A DNA stretch of 64,000 nt from Candidatus Mycolicibacterium alkanivorans (GTDB lineage: Bacteria > Actinomycetota > Actinomycetes > Mycobacteriales > Mycobacteriaceae), in assembly GCF_022760805.1 (NCBI RefSeq), contig NZ_JAIVFL010000001.1, positions 1,860,001 to 1,924,000 of the forward strand. The letters run 5' to 3'. Every line of letters starts with the position of its first letter. The stretch's first letter is position 1. Below the pieces are notes generated by a model. That model did not search any database and was not told the origin of the DNA. It saw only the letters and a program-made list of their open reading frames with translations. The position numbers were made by a program, and so were the translations under genes. This document shows, in pieces, positions 29,328-41,000 of the stretch.

Positions 29328-30683
29328 TCAGTGTGTCGCGTCCGGCGACGGAACAGCAGGGCCGGAAGTCCCCGGCTCAGGGGCTATCGACGAGCGGCGC
29401 GGGCCGTCGACCGGCTCGAGTTCGGTGTCGCTGAAGAACTCCAGCAGGTACCTGCTCTCCTCGATGTCGCCGATGGTGCGGCGGGCCTTCTTGCGGGTGA
29501 CGAGAATGCCGACCGCGGCCACCGCCCAGACGACGTACTGCACGGACCACGCCAGGCGGAACGACCCGAACGAGTACCCGCCGGCCGCCCCGACGATCAC
29601 GCCAATCGCCTGCATCACCAGCAGCGAGGCCAGGAAGCCGCCCATGTTCACCGCCCCCTGGGCGGTGCCCAGCGTCGACTGCGGGTTGAAGGTGCGGGCG
29701 AAGTCGAAGCCGACCATCGAGCCCGGACCGCCGACCGAGATCACCACGACCAGCACCGCCAGCAGCCAGTGCGGGGTCGGTGACGGCATCGCGAGCACCA
29801 CCGTCCACATCAGGGCGTTGCTGGCGATGATGCCCAGCACCAGCCACGACCGGCGGTGCGGGTGGCGGCCGGTAAGAATGCCGATGACCACACCGGACAC
29901 GATCGCCGACACCACCGAGACAATCAGCAGCGTCCCCGCCGCGCTGCGCGAAAGATTTTGCGCCACAGTCAGATACGGAACACCCCACATCAGCGCGAAG
30001 ACGGTCACCGAGAACTGCGTGCCCATGTGTGTGAAGAAGCCGAGCCGGGTGCCGGGCCGCATCCACACTGTCTTGACGCCGCCCAGGGTTTCGCGCAGTC
30101 CGCTCACCGGCCTGCGCACGACGGCGCCGCTGGGGGTGTCCTTGACCAGCAGCAGGGTCAGCACCAGCGACAGCACGCCCAGCGCTGCGACCGAGGTATA
30201 GGCCGTCGTCCACCCCGAGCCGATGAGCAGGCCGAGGAACGGGACGGCCGACAGCACCTGGCCGAGCTGACCCGAGATGCCGGTCAACTGGGTGACCAGG
30301 GGGATCTGGCGGACGGTGAACCAACAGGGGACCAGACGCAGGACCGAGATGAAGGTGAAGGCGTCACCCAGTCCGACCACCGCACGCGCCGCGATCGCGG
30401 TGGGGAGCGATTCGGTGAACGCCAGCGACAGCTGGCCGATGACCATCAGGGTGCCCCCGGACAGGATCATCACCTTGGAGCCGAAGCGGTCCAGCAACAC
30501 CCCGGCGGGGATCTGAGCGGCGGCGTAGACGATCACCTGCAGGACGACGAACGTCGAGAGCACGCCCGGGCTGGCGGCGAAGCGCTTGGCCGCGTCGAGG
30601 CCGGAGACGCCCATCGTGGTTCGGTCCAGGACGGCCACGACGTAGGCCAGCAGTCCCGTCGACCAGACAATCCAGGCCCGCAC
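29328..30683 (-). CDS. MFS transporter (12 membrane helices)
   Basis: A 451-residue major facilitator with about 12 hydrophobic helices. The N-terminus is RAWIVWSTGLLAYVVAVLDRTTMG; the loop GVLLDRFGSKVMI (the MFS G-x-x-x-D-R-x-G motif) lies between helices 2 and 3. The last 50 residues are a charged cytoplasmic tail. The substrate is not evident; the layout is that of anion or metabolite symporters such as the NarK and hexuronate branches. GTG 30683 is preceded by a GAGGGAAGG site. The gene sits immediately upstream of the Tgs1-type gene with 29 bp between, so both may also be read through as one operon. Its tail carries a DosR box for the downstream gene. Confidence 0.85.
   Translation of the reverse strand: MRAWIVWSTGLLAYVVAVLDRTTMGVSGLDAAKRFAASPGVLSTFVVLQVIVYAAAQIPAGVLLDRFGSKVMILSGGTLMVIGQLSLAFTESLPTAIAARAVVGLGDAFTFISVLRLVPCWFTVRQIPLVTQLTGISGQLGQVLSAVPFLGLLIGSGWTTAYTSVAALGVLSLVLTLLLVKDTPSGAVVRRPVSGLRETLGGVKTVWMRPGTRLGFFTHMGTQFSVTVFALMWGVPYLTVAQNLSRSAAGTLLIVSVVSAIVSGVVIGILTGRHPHRRSWLVLGIIASNALMWTVVLAMPSPTPHWLLAVLVVVISVGGPGSMVGFDFARTFNPQSTLGTAQGAVNMGGFLASLLVMQAIGVIVGAAGGYSFGSFRLAWSVQYVVWAVAAVGILVTRKKARRTIGDIEESRYLLEFFSDTELEPVDGPRRSSIAPEPGTSGPAVPSPDATH
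29356..29375. promoter_or_regulatory. DosR box inside the 3' end of the MFS gene, driving the Tgs1-type gene
   Basis: The site holds GGGCCGGAAGTCCCC, one of the two best matches to the DosR palindrome in this window. It lies 58-77 bp upstream of ATG 29298 and overlaps codons of the MFS protein tail. Confidence 0.65.
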
Positions 30684-30898
30684 CGCCCTCGCCTTCCCTC
30701 TTCGACCACTTCATCGATGACCCGTGGCAGCGCTGACACGACTTGCCCTCGATCATCTCCTGGCGACCCAAGTTCAGTCTGAGCTGGCCGACGTGTCAGG
30801 GGTCGCGGCGCGCAACATCTGGGCCTATCGCGAAGTGATACAGATGTGACCAGTGTCGATGATGTGGTCTATGGGGTAGTTGTCATATTCTGAGGCGC

Positions 30899-31621
30899 GT
30901 GTCCGTGTCGCGCCGCGACGTGCTGAAGTTTGCCGCCGCAACCCCGGCCGCGTTGGGTCTGGGAGCTCTGATGTCGGCGCTCACACCCTCGACGGCGTCC
31001 GCCGCACCCCTCGGGGTGCTGTTGGACTATGCCGCTGGCGTCATCAGCGCCGCTGACCTGAAGGCGTCCGGCGCGATGGGGGCCATCCGCTACGTCTCCG
31101 ACCGCCGCCCGGGTGGAGATTGGATGCTGGGCAAGCCGATTCAGCTGCCCGAGGCCCGCGACCTCTACCAGGCCGGACTGAAGATCGTGTCCAACTACCA
31201 GTTCGGCAAGCAGGACACCGCCGACTGGCTCGGCGGCGCGGCGGCCGGCATCACCCACGCCAAACGGGGCTGGCAGCTGCACACCGCCGCCGGGGGTCCG
31301 ATCGGCGCACCGATCTACGTCTCCATCGACGACGATCCCTCCTACGACCAGTACAAGCAGCTGGTCGCGCCGTATCTGAAGTCGTGGGAGTCGGTGATCG
31401 GGCACCAGCGGGTCGGTGTGTACGCCAACTCCAAGACCATCGACTGGGCGCTCCAGGACGGCGTCGGGTCGTGGTTCTGGCAGCACAACTGGGGGTCGCC
31501 GAAGGGGTACACCCATCCCGCGGCACACCTGCACCAGGTCGAGATCGACAAGCGCAAGGTTGCCGGCGTGGGCGTCGACCTGAACTACATCATCCAGCCC
31601 CGATTCGGTCAGTGGGACTGA
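30899..31621 (+). CDS. Tat-exported DUF1906 glycoside-hydrolase-like protein (Rv2525c type)
   Basis: A 240-residue exported protein. The N-terminus has a twin-arginine signal (SRRDVLKFAAA) with a hydrophobic stretch to an AxA site (about residues 34-36). The mature part is a DUF1906 (glycosidase-like TIM barrel) domain: GVLLDYAAGVISAADLK, the conserved YVSDRRPGGDW, and IYVSIDDDP with acidic residues at the expected active-site positions. Rv2525c of M. tuberculosis has the same length and is a Tat substrate linked to cell-wall and beta-lactam effects. GTG 30899 or GTG 30905 may start it. It lies upstream of fas as in M. tuberculosis. The mature protein has no transmembrane helix. Confidence 0.92.
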   Translation: MSVSRRDVLKFAAATPAALGLGALMSALTPSTASAAPLGVLLDYAAGVISAADLKASGAMGAIRYVSDRRPGGDWMLGKPIQLPEARDLYQAGLKIVSNYQFGKQDTADWLGGAAAGITHAKRGWQLHTAAGGPIGAPIYVSIDDDPSYDQYKQLVAPYLKSWESVIGHQRVGVYANSKTIDWALQDGVGSWFWQHNWGSPKGYTHPAAHLHQVEIDKRKVAGVGVDLNYIIQPRFGQWD

Positions 31622-32099
31622 GAAGAATTCGAAAGTCGGAAAATGTTACCGGCAAGTAAGGATTTGCCCGCAAACTCGGAGACGCCATTTTGGTGAATGG
31701 TCGTGGACTGAAAAACCGAGCAAGTGCTTGGCCGGAACGACGTGCAGATCTCGGCTGACAGGAAATTCCTAGATAACGATTCGATAACAATCGTGCCTTG
31801 ATCAGCGCAGTTGGTCCTACTCGAGCGTAACCACCTGCCAGCAGGACGTTTGTCCCGGTTCTTCCGGGAGCCCGTTCGACGGTGCGTTACCCGCGGCCCT
31901 GTTACCGGCGCGTAGTACTCGTCAGTAACCCATATCCGCAGGAAAATGATGCTTGTCCTTATGCCACTCTTAGTGCATCCGGTGCTCCGCTGACCCACTG
32001 CACGAGGGGAGCGCGCCGGACGCCGTGATTCGACGGGGAATCGCCCAGGCACACGAAGCGAAACGCGACGACGACGAGCATTGAGGAAGAGAGACCAAG
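31622..32099 (+). promoter_or_regulatory. Long leader and promoter region of fas
   Basis: No gene is supported in these 478 bp. Structured elements include an inverted repeat ACGATT-N7-AATCGT (31777-31795) overlapping two GATAAC repeats (31772 and 31783). GTTACCGG occurs twice (31645 and 31901), and GTTAC and GTAAC are arranged face to face at 31901-31905 and 31925-31929. In mycobacteria fas is controlled by FasR binding to inverted repeats in this region, so one of these may be the FasR site; the assignment is inference. GAGAGACCAAGG precedes the fas GTG start. Confidence 0.4.
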
Positions 32100-35000
32100 G
32101 TGACGATCCACGAGCACGACAGGCTGTCCATGGGTGATGGTTCACGGCGCGGCGATGCCAAGGAGACCACCACCCACGCACTGGTCGACCGTCTCAACGC
32201 CGGCGAGCCCTACGCCGCGGCGTTCGGCGGACAGGGCAGCGCCTGGCTGGAGACCCTCGAGGAGCTGGTGACCGCAGCCGGCATCGAATCCGAGCTGGCC
32301 ACCCTGGCCGGTGAGGCCGAGCTGCTGCTGGAGCCGGTCGACGCCGAACTCGTCGTCGTCCGCCCGATCGGCTTCGAGCCGCTGCGGTGGGTCCGCGGGC
32401 TGGCCGCCGACGAGCCGGTTCCCGCGGCCAAGCAACTGACCTCCGCGGCCGTCTCGGTGCCCGGCGTCCTGCTGACCCAGATCGCCGCCGTGCGCGCTCT
32501 GGCCCGCCAGGGTCTGGACCTGACCGCCAACCCGCCGGTGGCCGTGGCAGGGCACTCGCAGGGCGTGCTGGCCGTCGAGGCGCTGCGGGCCGCCGGCGCC
32601 AAGGACGTCCAGCTGCTCGCGCTTGCCCAACTGATCGGCGCCGCCGGGACCCTGGTGGCCCGCCGGCGTGGCATTTCCATCCTCGGTGACCGTCCGCCGA
32701 TGGTGTCGGTGACCAAAGCCGAGCCCGAGCGCATCTACGAGCTGCTCGAGGAGTTTGCTCAGGACGTCCGTACCGTGCTTCCTCCGGTGCTGTCGATCCG
32801 CAACGGCCGTCGCTCGGTCGTCATCACCGGAACCCCCGAACAACTGTCCCGGTTCGAGCTGTACTGCGAGCAGGTCGCCGAGGCCGAGGCCGCCGAACGC
32901 AAGAACAAGCTGCGTGGCGGCGCGGTGTTCAATCCGGTCTTCGACCCCGTTCAGGTCGAGGTCGGCTTCCACAGCCCGCGGTTGTCCGACGGCATCGACA
33001 TCGTGGCCCGCTGGGCCGAGGCCGTCGGCCTCGACGTCGAGTTGGCCCGCGCCATGACCGACGCCATCCTGGTCCAGCAGGTCGACTGGGTAGAGGAGGT
33101 CACCGCCCTGCACGACGCGGGCGCCCGCTGGATCCTGGACGTGGGCCCCGGCGACATCCTGACCCGGCTCACCGCCCCGGTCATCCGCGGCCTCGGCGTC
33201 GGCATCGTGCCTGCCGCCACCCGCGGCGGCCAGCGCAACCTGTTCACCGTCGGCGCCGTGCCCGAGGTGGCCAAGCCGTGGTCGAGCTATGCCCCGTCCG
33301 TGGTCGCCCTGCCGGACGGCTCGGTGAAGCTGTCGACGAAGTTCACCCGGCTCACCGGCCGCTCGCCGATCCTGCTGGCCGGTATGACGCCGACCACCGT
33401 CGACGCCAAGATCGTCGCCGCGGCGGCCAACGCCGGGCACTGGGCCGAGCTCGCCGGCGGCGGCCAGGTCACCGAGGCCATCTTCGACAAGCGCATCGCC
33501 GAACTCGAAACCCTGCTCGAGCCGGGCCGGGCGATCCAGTTCAACTCGCTGTTCCTCGACCCGTACCTGTGGAAGCTGCAGCTGGGCGGCAAGCGCCTGG
33601 TGCAGAAGGCCCGCCAGTCCGGCGCGCCGATCGACGGCGTGGTGGTCAGCGCCGGCATCCCCGAACTCGAAGAGGCCGTCGAGCTGATCGACGAGCTCAA
33701 CACCGTCGGCATCGCCCACGTGTGCTTCAAGCCCGGCACCGTCGAGCAGATCCGTTCGGTCATCCGGATCGCCGCCGAGGTGCCCACCAAGCCGGTCATC
33801 GTCCACATCGAGGGCGGTCGCGCCGGTGGTCACCACTCCTGGGAGGACCTCGACGACCTTCTGCTGAGCACGTACTCGGAGCTGCGCGGCCGGTCCAACA
33901 TCACGGTCTGCGTCGGCGGCGGCATCGGCACGCCCGAGCGTGCCGCGGAGTACCTGTCCGGCCGCTGGGCCGAGGCCTACGGCTACCCGCTGATGCCCGT
34001 CGACGGCATCCTGGTGGGCACCGCGGCGATGGCGTGCCTGGAGGCCACCACCTCGCCGGCGGTCAAGCAGCTGCTGGTCGACACCGTGGGCGCCGACCAG
34101 TGGGTCGGCGCCGGAAAAGCGGTGAACGGCATGGCATCCGGGCGCAGCCAGCTCGGGGCCGACATCCACGAGATCGACAACGCCGCCTCCCGTTGCGGCC
34201 GGCTGCTCGACGAGGTCGCCGGTGACGCTGAGGCGGTCGCGGCCCGCCGTGACGAGATCATCGCCGCGATGGCAACGACGGCCAAGCCGTACTTCGGCGA
34301 CGTCGCAGACATGACCTACCTGCAGTGGCTGCGGCGCTACGTCGAACTGGCGATCGGCGCGGGCGACTCCACCGCCGACACCAAGAGCGACGACTCGCCG
34401 TGGCTCGACATCACCTGGCGCGACCGGTTCGCCCAGATGCTCCAGCGCGCCGAGGCCCGGCTCAATCCCGTCGACAGCGGCACCATCGAGACCCTGTTCG
34501 ACGCGGCCTCGCCGGACGGCGAGTGGCTGCTGGAGAACCCCGATCAGGCCATCGCCGCGCTGGTTGCCCGCTATCCCGATGCCGAGTCGGTGCTGCTGCA
34601 TCCCGCCGATGTCCCGTTCTTCATCCAGCTGTGCAAGACGCCGGGCAAGCCGGTGAACTTCGTGCCGGTCATCGACAAGGACGTCCGCCGCTGGTGGCGC
34701 AGCGACTCGCTGTGGCAGGCCCACGACTCCCGCTACACCGCCGACCAGGTCTGCGTCATCCCGGGTACCGCGGCTGTCGCCGGCATCACCCGCGTCGACG
34801 AACCGGTGGGCGAGCTGCTCGACCGCTTCGAGAAGGCCGCCGTCGACCAGGTGCTGGCCTCGGGTGCGTCGCCCGCCCCGGTGGCCTCGCGGCTGCAGGT
34901 CCGCACCGATGTGGCCGGCCCGCTGACCATCGTGCTGGACTCCCCGGACGTGCTGTGGGCCGGTCGCACCGCGACCAACCCGGTGCACCGTATCGCCGCG

Positions 35001-38000
35001 CCATCGGCGTGGATTGCCCATGACAACCGTTCTGCGACAAACCATTCCACCGGTGCGCGCTTGGAGGTCACCGGGCCTGACCGGGTGGTCCTGAGCGTCC
35101 CGCTGTCGGGCACCTGGATCGACATCGCCTTCACCCTGCCCGCCACGGTGGTCGACGGCGGAGCTCCGGTGGTCCGCACCGAGGATGCTGCGGCCGCGAT
35201 GCGTGCGGTGCTGGCCATCGCCGCCGGGGTCGACGGGCCCGACGCCCTGCCGCCGGTGGTCAACGGCTCCACCACGGTGAGCGTCGAGTGGGATCCGGAG
35301 CGGGTCGCCGACCACACCGGTGTCACGGCGACCTTCGGAGCGCCTTTGGCGCCAACGCTTTCCGTGGTTCCCGACGCGCTGGTCGGCCACTGCTGGCCGG
35401 CGGTGTTCGCGGCGATCGGCGCGGCGGTCACCGATACCGGCTTCCCGGTCGTCGAGGGTCTGCTCAGCCTGGTACACCTCGACCACGCTGCACGGCTGCT
35501 CAAGCCGCTGCCCAAGGACAAGGCCCAATTGACTGTCACCGCAACGGCTTCGGCGGCCACCGACACCGAGGTCGGCCGCGTCGTCCCGGTCACTGTCAAC
35601 GTCACCGACGCCAACGGTCTCATCCTGGCCGTGCTCGAGGAGCGCTTTGCGATCCGCGGGCGCACCGGTCCGGCCGAGCTGACCGACCCGGTGCGCGCCG
35701 GGGGAGCGGTCTCGGAGAATGCCACCGACACCCCGCGTCGTCGTCGTCGCGACGTCACCATCGGCGCCCCGGTCGACATGCGGCCGTTCGCCGTGGTCTC
35801 CGGTGACCACAACCCGATTCACACCGACCAGGCCGCCGCGCTGCTGGCCGGCCTCGATTCGCCCATCGTGCACGGGATGTGGCTGTCGGCCGCGGCCCAA
35901 CACGTCGTCACCGCCACCGACGGCAAGCCGGTCCCGCCGGCCAAGCTGATCGGCTGGACCGCCCGCTTCCTGGGCATGGTGAAGCCCGGCGACGAGATCG
36001 ACTTCCGGGTCGACCGGGTCGGAATCGACCTGGGCGCAGAGGTTTTGGAGGTTACGGCCAAGGTCCGGCGGGGCGGGAGCGAAGCGACTGGGGGGAGTGG
36101 TGGGGCCAGCGACCTCGTCATGAGCGCCACCGCCCGGCTGGCGGCGCCCAGGACGGTGTACGCCTTCCCCGGCCAGGGCATCCAGCACAAGGGCATGGGC
36201 ATGGAGGTCCGCGCCCGGTCCAAGGCGGCCCGCAAGGTGTGGGACACCGCCGACAAGTTCACCCGCGACACCCTGGGCTTCTCGGTGCTGCACGTGGTGC
36301 GGGACAACCCCACCAGCCTCATCGCCGCCGGCGTGCACTACCAGCACCCCGAAGGCGTGCTATACCTGACGCAGTTCACCCAGGTGTCCATGGCCACCGT
36401 GGCGGCCGCGCAGGTCGCCGAGATGCGTGAGCAGGGCGCGTTCGTCGAGGGCGCGATCGCCTGCGGTCACTCCGTCGGCGAGTACACCGCGCTGGCGTGC
36501 GTGTCCGGCGTCTACGAGCTGGAGGCGTTGCTGGAGGTGGTGTTCCACCGCGGCAGCAAGATGCACGACATCGTGCCGCGCGACGAGCTCGGCCGGTCCA
36601 ACTACCGGCTGGCCGCCATCCGCCCGTCGCAGATCGACCTGCCCGACGCGGAGGTGAAGGCTTTCGTCGACGGAATTGCCGAGCGCACAGGCGAATTCCT
36701 GCAAATCGTGAACTTCAACCTGCGTGGCTCGCAGTACGCGATCGCCGGCACGGTGCGCGGTCTGGAGGCGCTCGAGGAGGAGGTCGAGCGGCGTCGGGAG
36801 ATCTCCGGCGGCAGGCGCTCGTTCATCCTGGTTCCCGGCATCGACGTGCCGTTCCACTCCAACGTGCTGCGGGTCGGCGTCGACGACTTCCGCCGGGCGC
36901 TGGAACGCGTCATGCCGCAGGACGCCGACCCGGCACTGATCGTCGGGCGCTACATCCCGAACCTGGTGCCGCGGCCGTTCACGCTGGATCGCGACTTCGT
37001 CCAGGAGATCCGCGACCTGGTGCCCGCCGAGCCGCTCGACGAGGTCCTCGCCGACTACGACACCTGGCGCAACGAGAAGCCGCGTGCGCTGTGCCGCAAG
37101 ATCGTCGTCGAACTGCTGGCCTGGCAGTTCGCCAGCCCGGTGCGCTGGATCGAGACCCAGGACCTGCTGTTCATCGAGGAGGCTGCCGGCGGTCTGGGCG
37201 TCGAGCGTTTCGTGGAGATCGGCGTGAAATCCGCGCCGACCGTCGCCGGCCTGGCGACCAACACCCTGAAGCTGCCCGAATACGCCCACAGCACAGTGGA
37301 AGTGCTCAATTCCGAGCGTGACGCCGCGGTGCTGTTCGCCACCGACACCGACCCCGAGTCGGAGGACGAGCCGGCCGCCCCGGCGGAATCCGCGACCGCC
37401 GAGCCCGCAGCGGTGGAGGCCGCGCCCGCGCCGGCCCCGGCGGCCGCGCCCTCCGGCGGCCCCCGCCCGGACGACATCGCCTTCGACGCGGGTGATGCCA
37501 CGCTGGCGCTCATCGCGTTGAGCGCGAAGATGCGCATCGACCAGATCGAGCCGCTGGACTCCATCGAGTCGATCACCGACGGTGCGTCCTCGCGGCGTAA
37601 CCAGCTGCTGGTCGACCTGGGCTCGGAGCTCAACCTCGGCGCCATCGACGGTGCCGCCGAGGCCGACCTGGCATCGCTGAAGGGTCAGGTTTCCAAGCTG
37701 GCCCGCACCTACAAGCCGTTCGGCCCGGTGCTCTCCGATGCCATCAACGATCAGCTGCGCACGGTGCTCGGCCCGTCCGGCAAGCGGCCGGCGGCCATCG
37801 CCGAGCGGATCAAGAAGACGTGGGAGCTCGGCGACGGCTGGGTCAAGCACGTCACCGCCGAGCTCGCGCTGGGCACCCGTGAGGGCACCAGTGTTCGCGG
37901 CGGCTCGCTGGGCGGCCTGCACGAAGGTGCGCTGGCCGACGCCAGCGCTGTGGACAGGGCCATCGATGTCGCGGTCGCCTCGGTGGCGGCCCGCAAGGGC

Positions 38001-41000
38001 GTCGCGGTGTCGCTGCCGTCGGCCGGTGCCGCCGGCGGTGGCGTGGTCGACTCGGCCGCGCTCGGTGAGTTCGCCGAGAAGGTCACCGGCCGCGACGGTG
38101 TGCTGGCGACGGCCGCGCGCCTGGTGCTGGGCCAGCTCAGCCTGGACACCCCGGTCACCGCATTGCCGGCTGCCAGCGACGCCGAACTGATCGACCTGGT
38201 GACCTCCGAGCTGGGCTCGGACTGGCCGCGGTTGGTCGCACCGTCGTTCGACGCTCGGAAGGCGGTGCTGCTCGACGACCGCTGGGCCAGCGCACGTGAG
38301 GATCTGGTCAAGCTGTGGCTGGCCGACGAGGGTGACATCGACGCCGACTGGGCGCGGCTCTCGGAGCGCTTCGAGGGTGCCGGTCACGTGGTGGCCACCC
38401 AGGCCGGCTGGTGGCAGGGCAAGGCGCTTGCCGCCGGGCGCACCATCCACGCCTCGCTGTTCGGGCGGATCGCCGCCGGTGCGGAGAACCCCGCCAAGGG
38501 TCGCTACAGCGACGAGGTCGCCGTGGTCACCGGTGCGTCCAAGGGTTCGATCGCCGCGTCGGTGGTCGGCCAACTGCTCGACGGTGGCGCGACGGTGATC
38601 GCGACCACCTCCAGGCTCAACGACGACCGGCTGGACTTCTACAAGAAGGTCTACCGCGACCACGCGCGCTACGGCGCGTCGCTGTGGGTGGTCCCGGCCA
38701 ACATGGCGTCCTACGCCGACATCGACGCCCTGGTGTCGTGGGTCGGCAGTGAGCAGACCGAAAGCCTTGGGCCGCAGTCGATTCACGTCAAAGACGCGCA
38801 GAACCCGACGCTGCTGTTCCCGTTCGCGGCGCCGCGGGTGGCCGGTGACCTCTCGGAGGCCGGCTCACGCTCGGAGATGGAGATGAAGGTCCTGCTGTGG
38901 GCCGTCGAGCGGCTGATCGGTGGGCTGTCGTCCATCGGCGCCGAGCGTGACATCGCCTCGCGTCTGCATGTCGTGCTCCCCGGTTCGCCCAACCGCGGCA
39001 TGTTCGGCGGTGACGGCGCCTACGGCGAGTCGAAGTCCGCACTGGACGCGGTGGTCACCCGCTGGAACGCCGAGTCGTCCTGGGCGCAGCGGGTCAGCCT
39101 CGCCCACGCGCTGATCGGCTGGACCAAGGGCACCGGACTGATGGGGCACAACGACGCCATCGTCGGCGCGGTCGAGGAAGCTGGGGTCACCACCTACACC
39201 ACGGCCGAGATGGCTGCGATGCTGCTCGACCTGTGCACCGTCGAGGCCAAGGTCGCCGCCGCCCGCACGCCGCTGAAGGTCGACCTGACCGGTGGTCTCG
39301 GCGACGTCGAGCTCGACATGGCCGAGCTGGCCGCCAAGTCCCGCGAGGAGATGGCCGCCGAATCGGCGGATGCCTCCGGCGACGAGCCGGCCGCCGGCAC
39401 CATCGCGGCCCTGCCGTCCCCGCCGCGCGGTTACACCGCCTCGACCCCACCGGCATGGGCCGACCTCGACGTCGACCCGGCTGACCTGGTGGTCATCGTC
39501 GGCGGCGCGGAACTGGGCCCGTACGGCTCGTCGCGCACCCGCTTCGAGATGGAGGTCGACAACGAACTGTCGGCCGCCGGTGTTCTCGAACTTGCCTGGA
39601 CCACAGGCCTGATCAAGTGGGAGGACGATCCGAAGCCGGGCTGGTACGACACCGCGAGCGGCGAGCTGGTCGACGAGTCCGAGCTCGTCGAGCGGTATCA
39701 CGACGCCGTCGTCGAGCGTTGCGGCATCCGCGCATTGGTCGACGACGGGGCCATCGACCCCGACCACGCCTCACCGCTGCTGGTCAGTGTCTTCCTGGAC
39801 AAGGACTTCAGCTTCGTCGTCTCCTCGGAGGCCGATGCACGCGCGTTCGTCGAGTTCGACCCCGAGCACACCGTTGCCCGGCCCGCGCCGGACTCGTCGG
39901 ACTGGGAGGTGATCCGCAAGGCGGGCACCGAGATCCGCGTGCCGCGCAAGACCAAGCTGTCGCGGACGGTGGGTGCTCAGATCCCGACCGGCTTCGACCC
40001 GACGGTCTGGGGCATCACGCCGGACATGGCCAGCTCGATCGACCGCGTGGCGCTGTGGAACATCATCGCCACCGTCGACGCGTTCCTGTCCTCCGGCTTC
40101 ACCCCCGAGGAGTTGATGCGCTGGGTGCACCCGAGCCTGGTGGCCTGCACCCAGGGCACCGGTATGGGCGGTATGACGTCGATGCAGACGATGTACCACG
40201 GCAACCTGCTCGGTCGGGCCAAGCCCAACGACATCCTGCAGGAGGTCCTGCCGAACGTCGTCGCCGCGCACGTCATCCAGTCCTACGTCGGCAGCTACGG
40301 CTCGATGATCCACCCGGTCGGCGCGTGCGCCACCGCGGCGGTGTCGGTCGAGGAGGGTGCGGACAAGATCCGCCTCGGCAAGGCCGAACTGGTGGTGGCA
40401 GGCGGTTTCGACGACCTGACGCTGGAGGCCATCATCGGCTTCGGTGACATGGCGGCCACCGCCGACACCGAGACGATGCGTGCCAAGGGCATCAGCGACT
40501 CGAAGTTCTCCCGCTCCAACGACCGGCGCCGGCTGGGCTTCCTGGAAGCCCAGGGCGGCGGCACGATCCTGCTGGCCCGGGGCGACCTGGCGCTGCGGAT
40601 GGGTCTGCCGGTGCTGGCCGTGGTCGGTTACGCGCAGAGCTTCGCCGACGGTGTGCACACCTCGATCCCGGCGCCCGGGCTGGGCGCGCTGGGCGCCGGC
40701 CGCGGCGGCAAGGAGTCGGTGCTGGCGCGTTCGCTGGCCAAGCTGGGAGTTGGTCCCGACGACATCGCGGTCATCTCCAAGCACGACACCTCCACGCTGG
40801 CCAACGATCCCAACGAGACCGAGCTGCACGAGCGGCTGGCCGATTCGATGGGTCGCTCGGCAGGGGCGCCGCTGTTCGTCGTGTCGCAGAAGAGCCTCAC
40901 CGGCCACGCCAAAGGTGGTGCCGCGGTGTTCCAGATGATGGGTCTGTGCCAGATCCTGCGTGACGGCGTCATCCCGCCGAACCGCAGCCTGGACTGCGTG

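Noticed and set aside
32142..36347. A 1401-codon open frame antisense to fas, and smaller antisense frames along fas
   Set aside because: Typical antisense shadow in high-GC DNA; fas domains are continuous on the plus strand.
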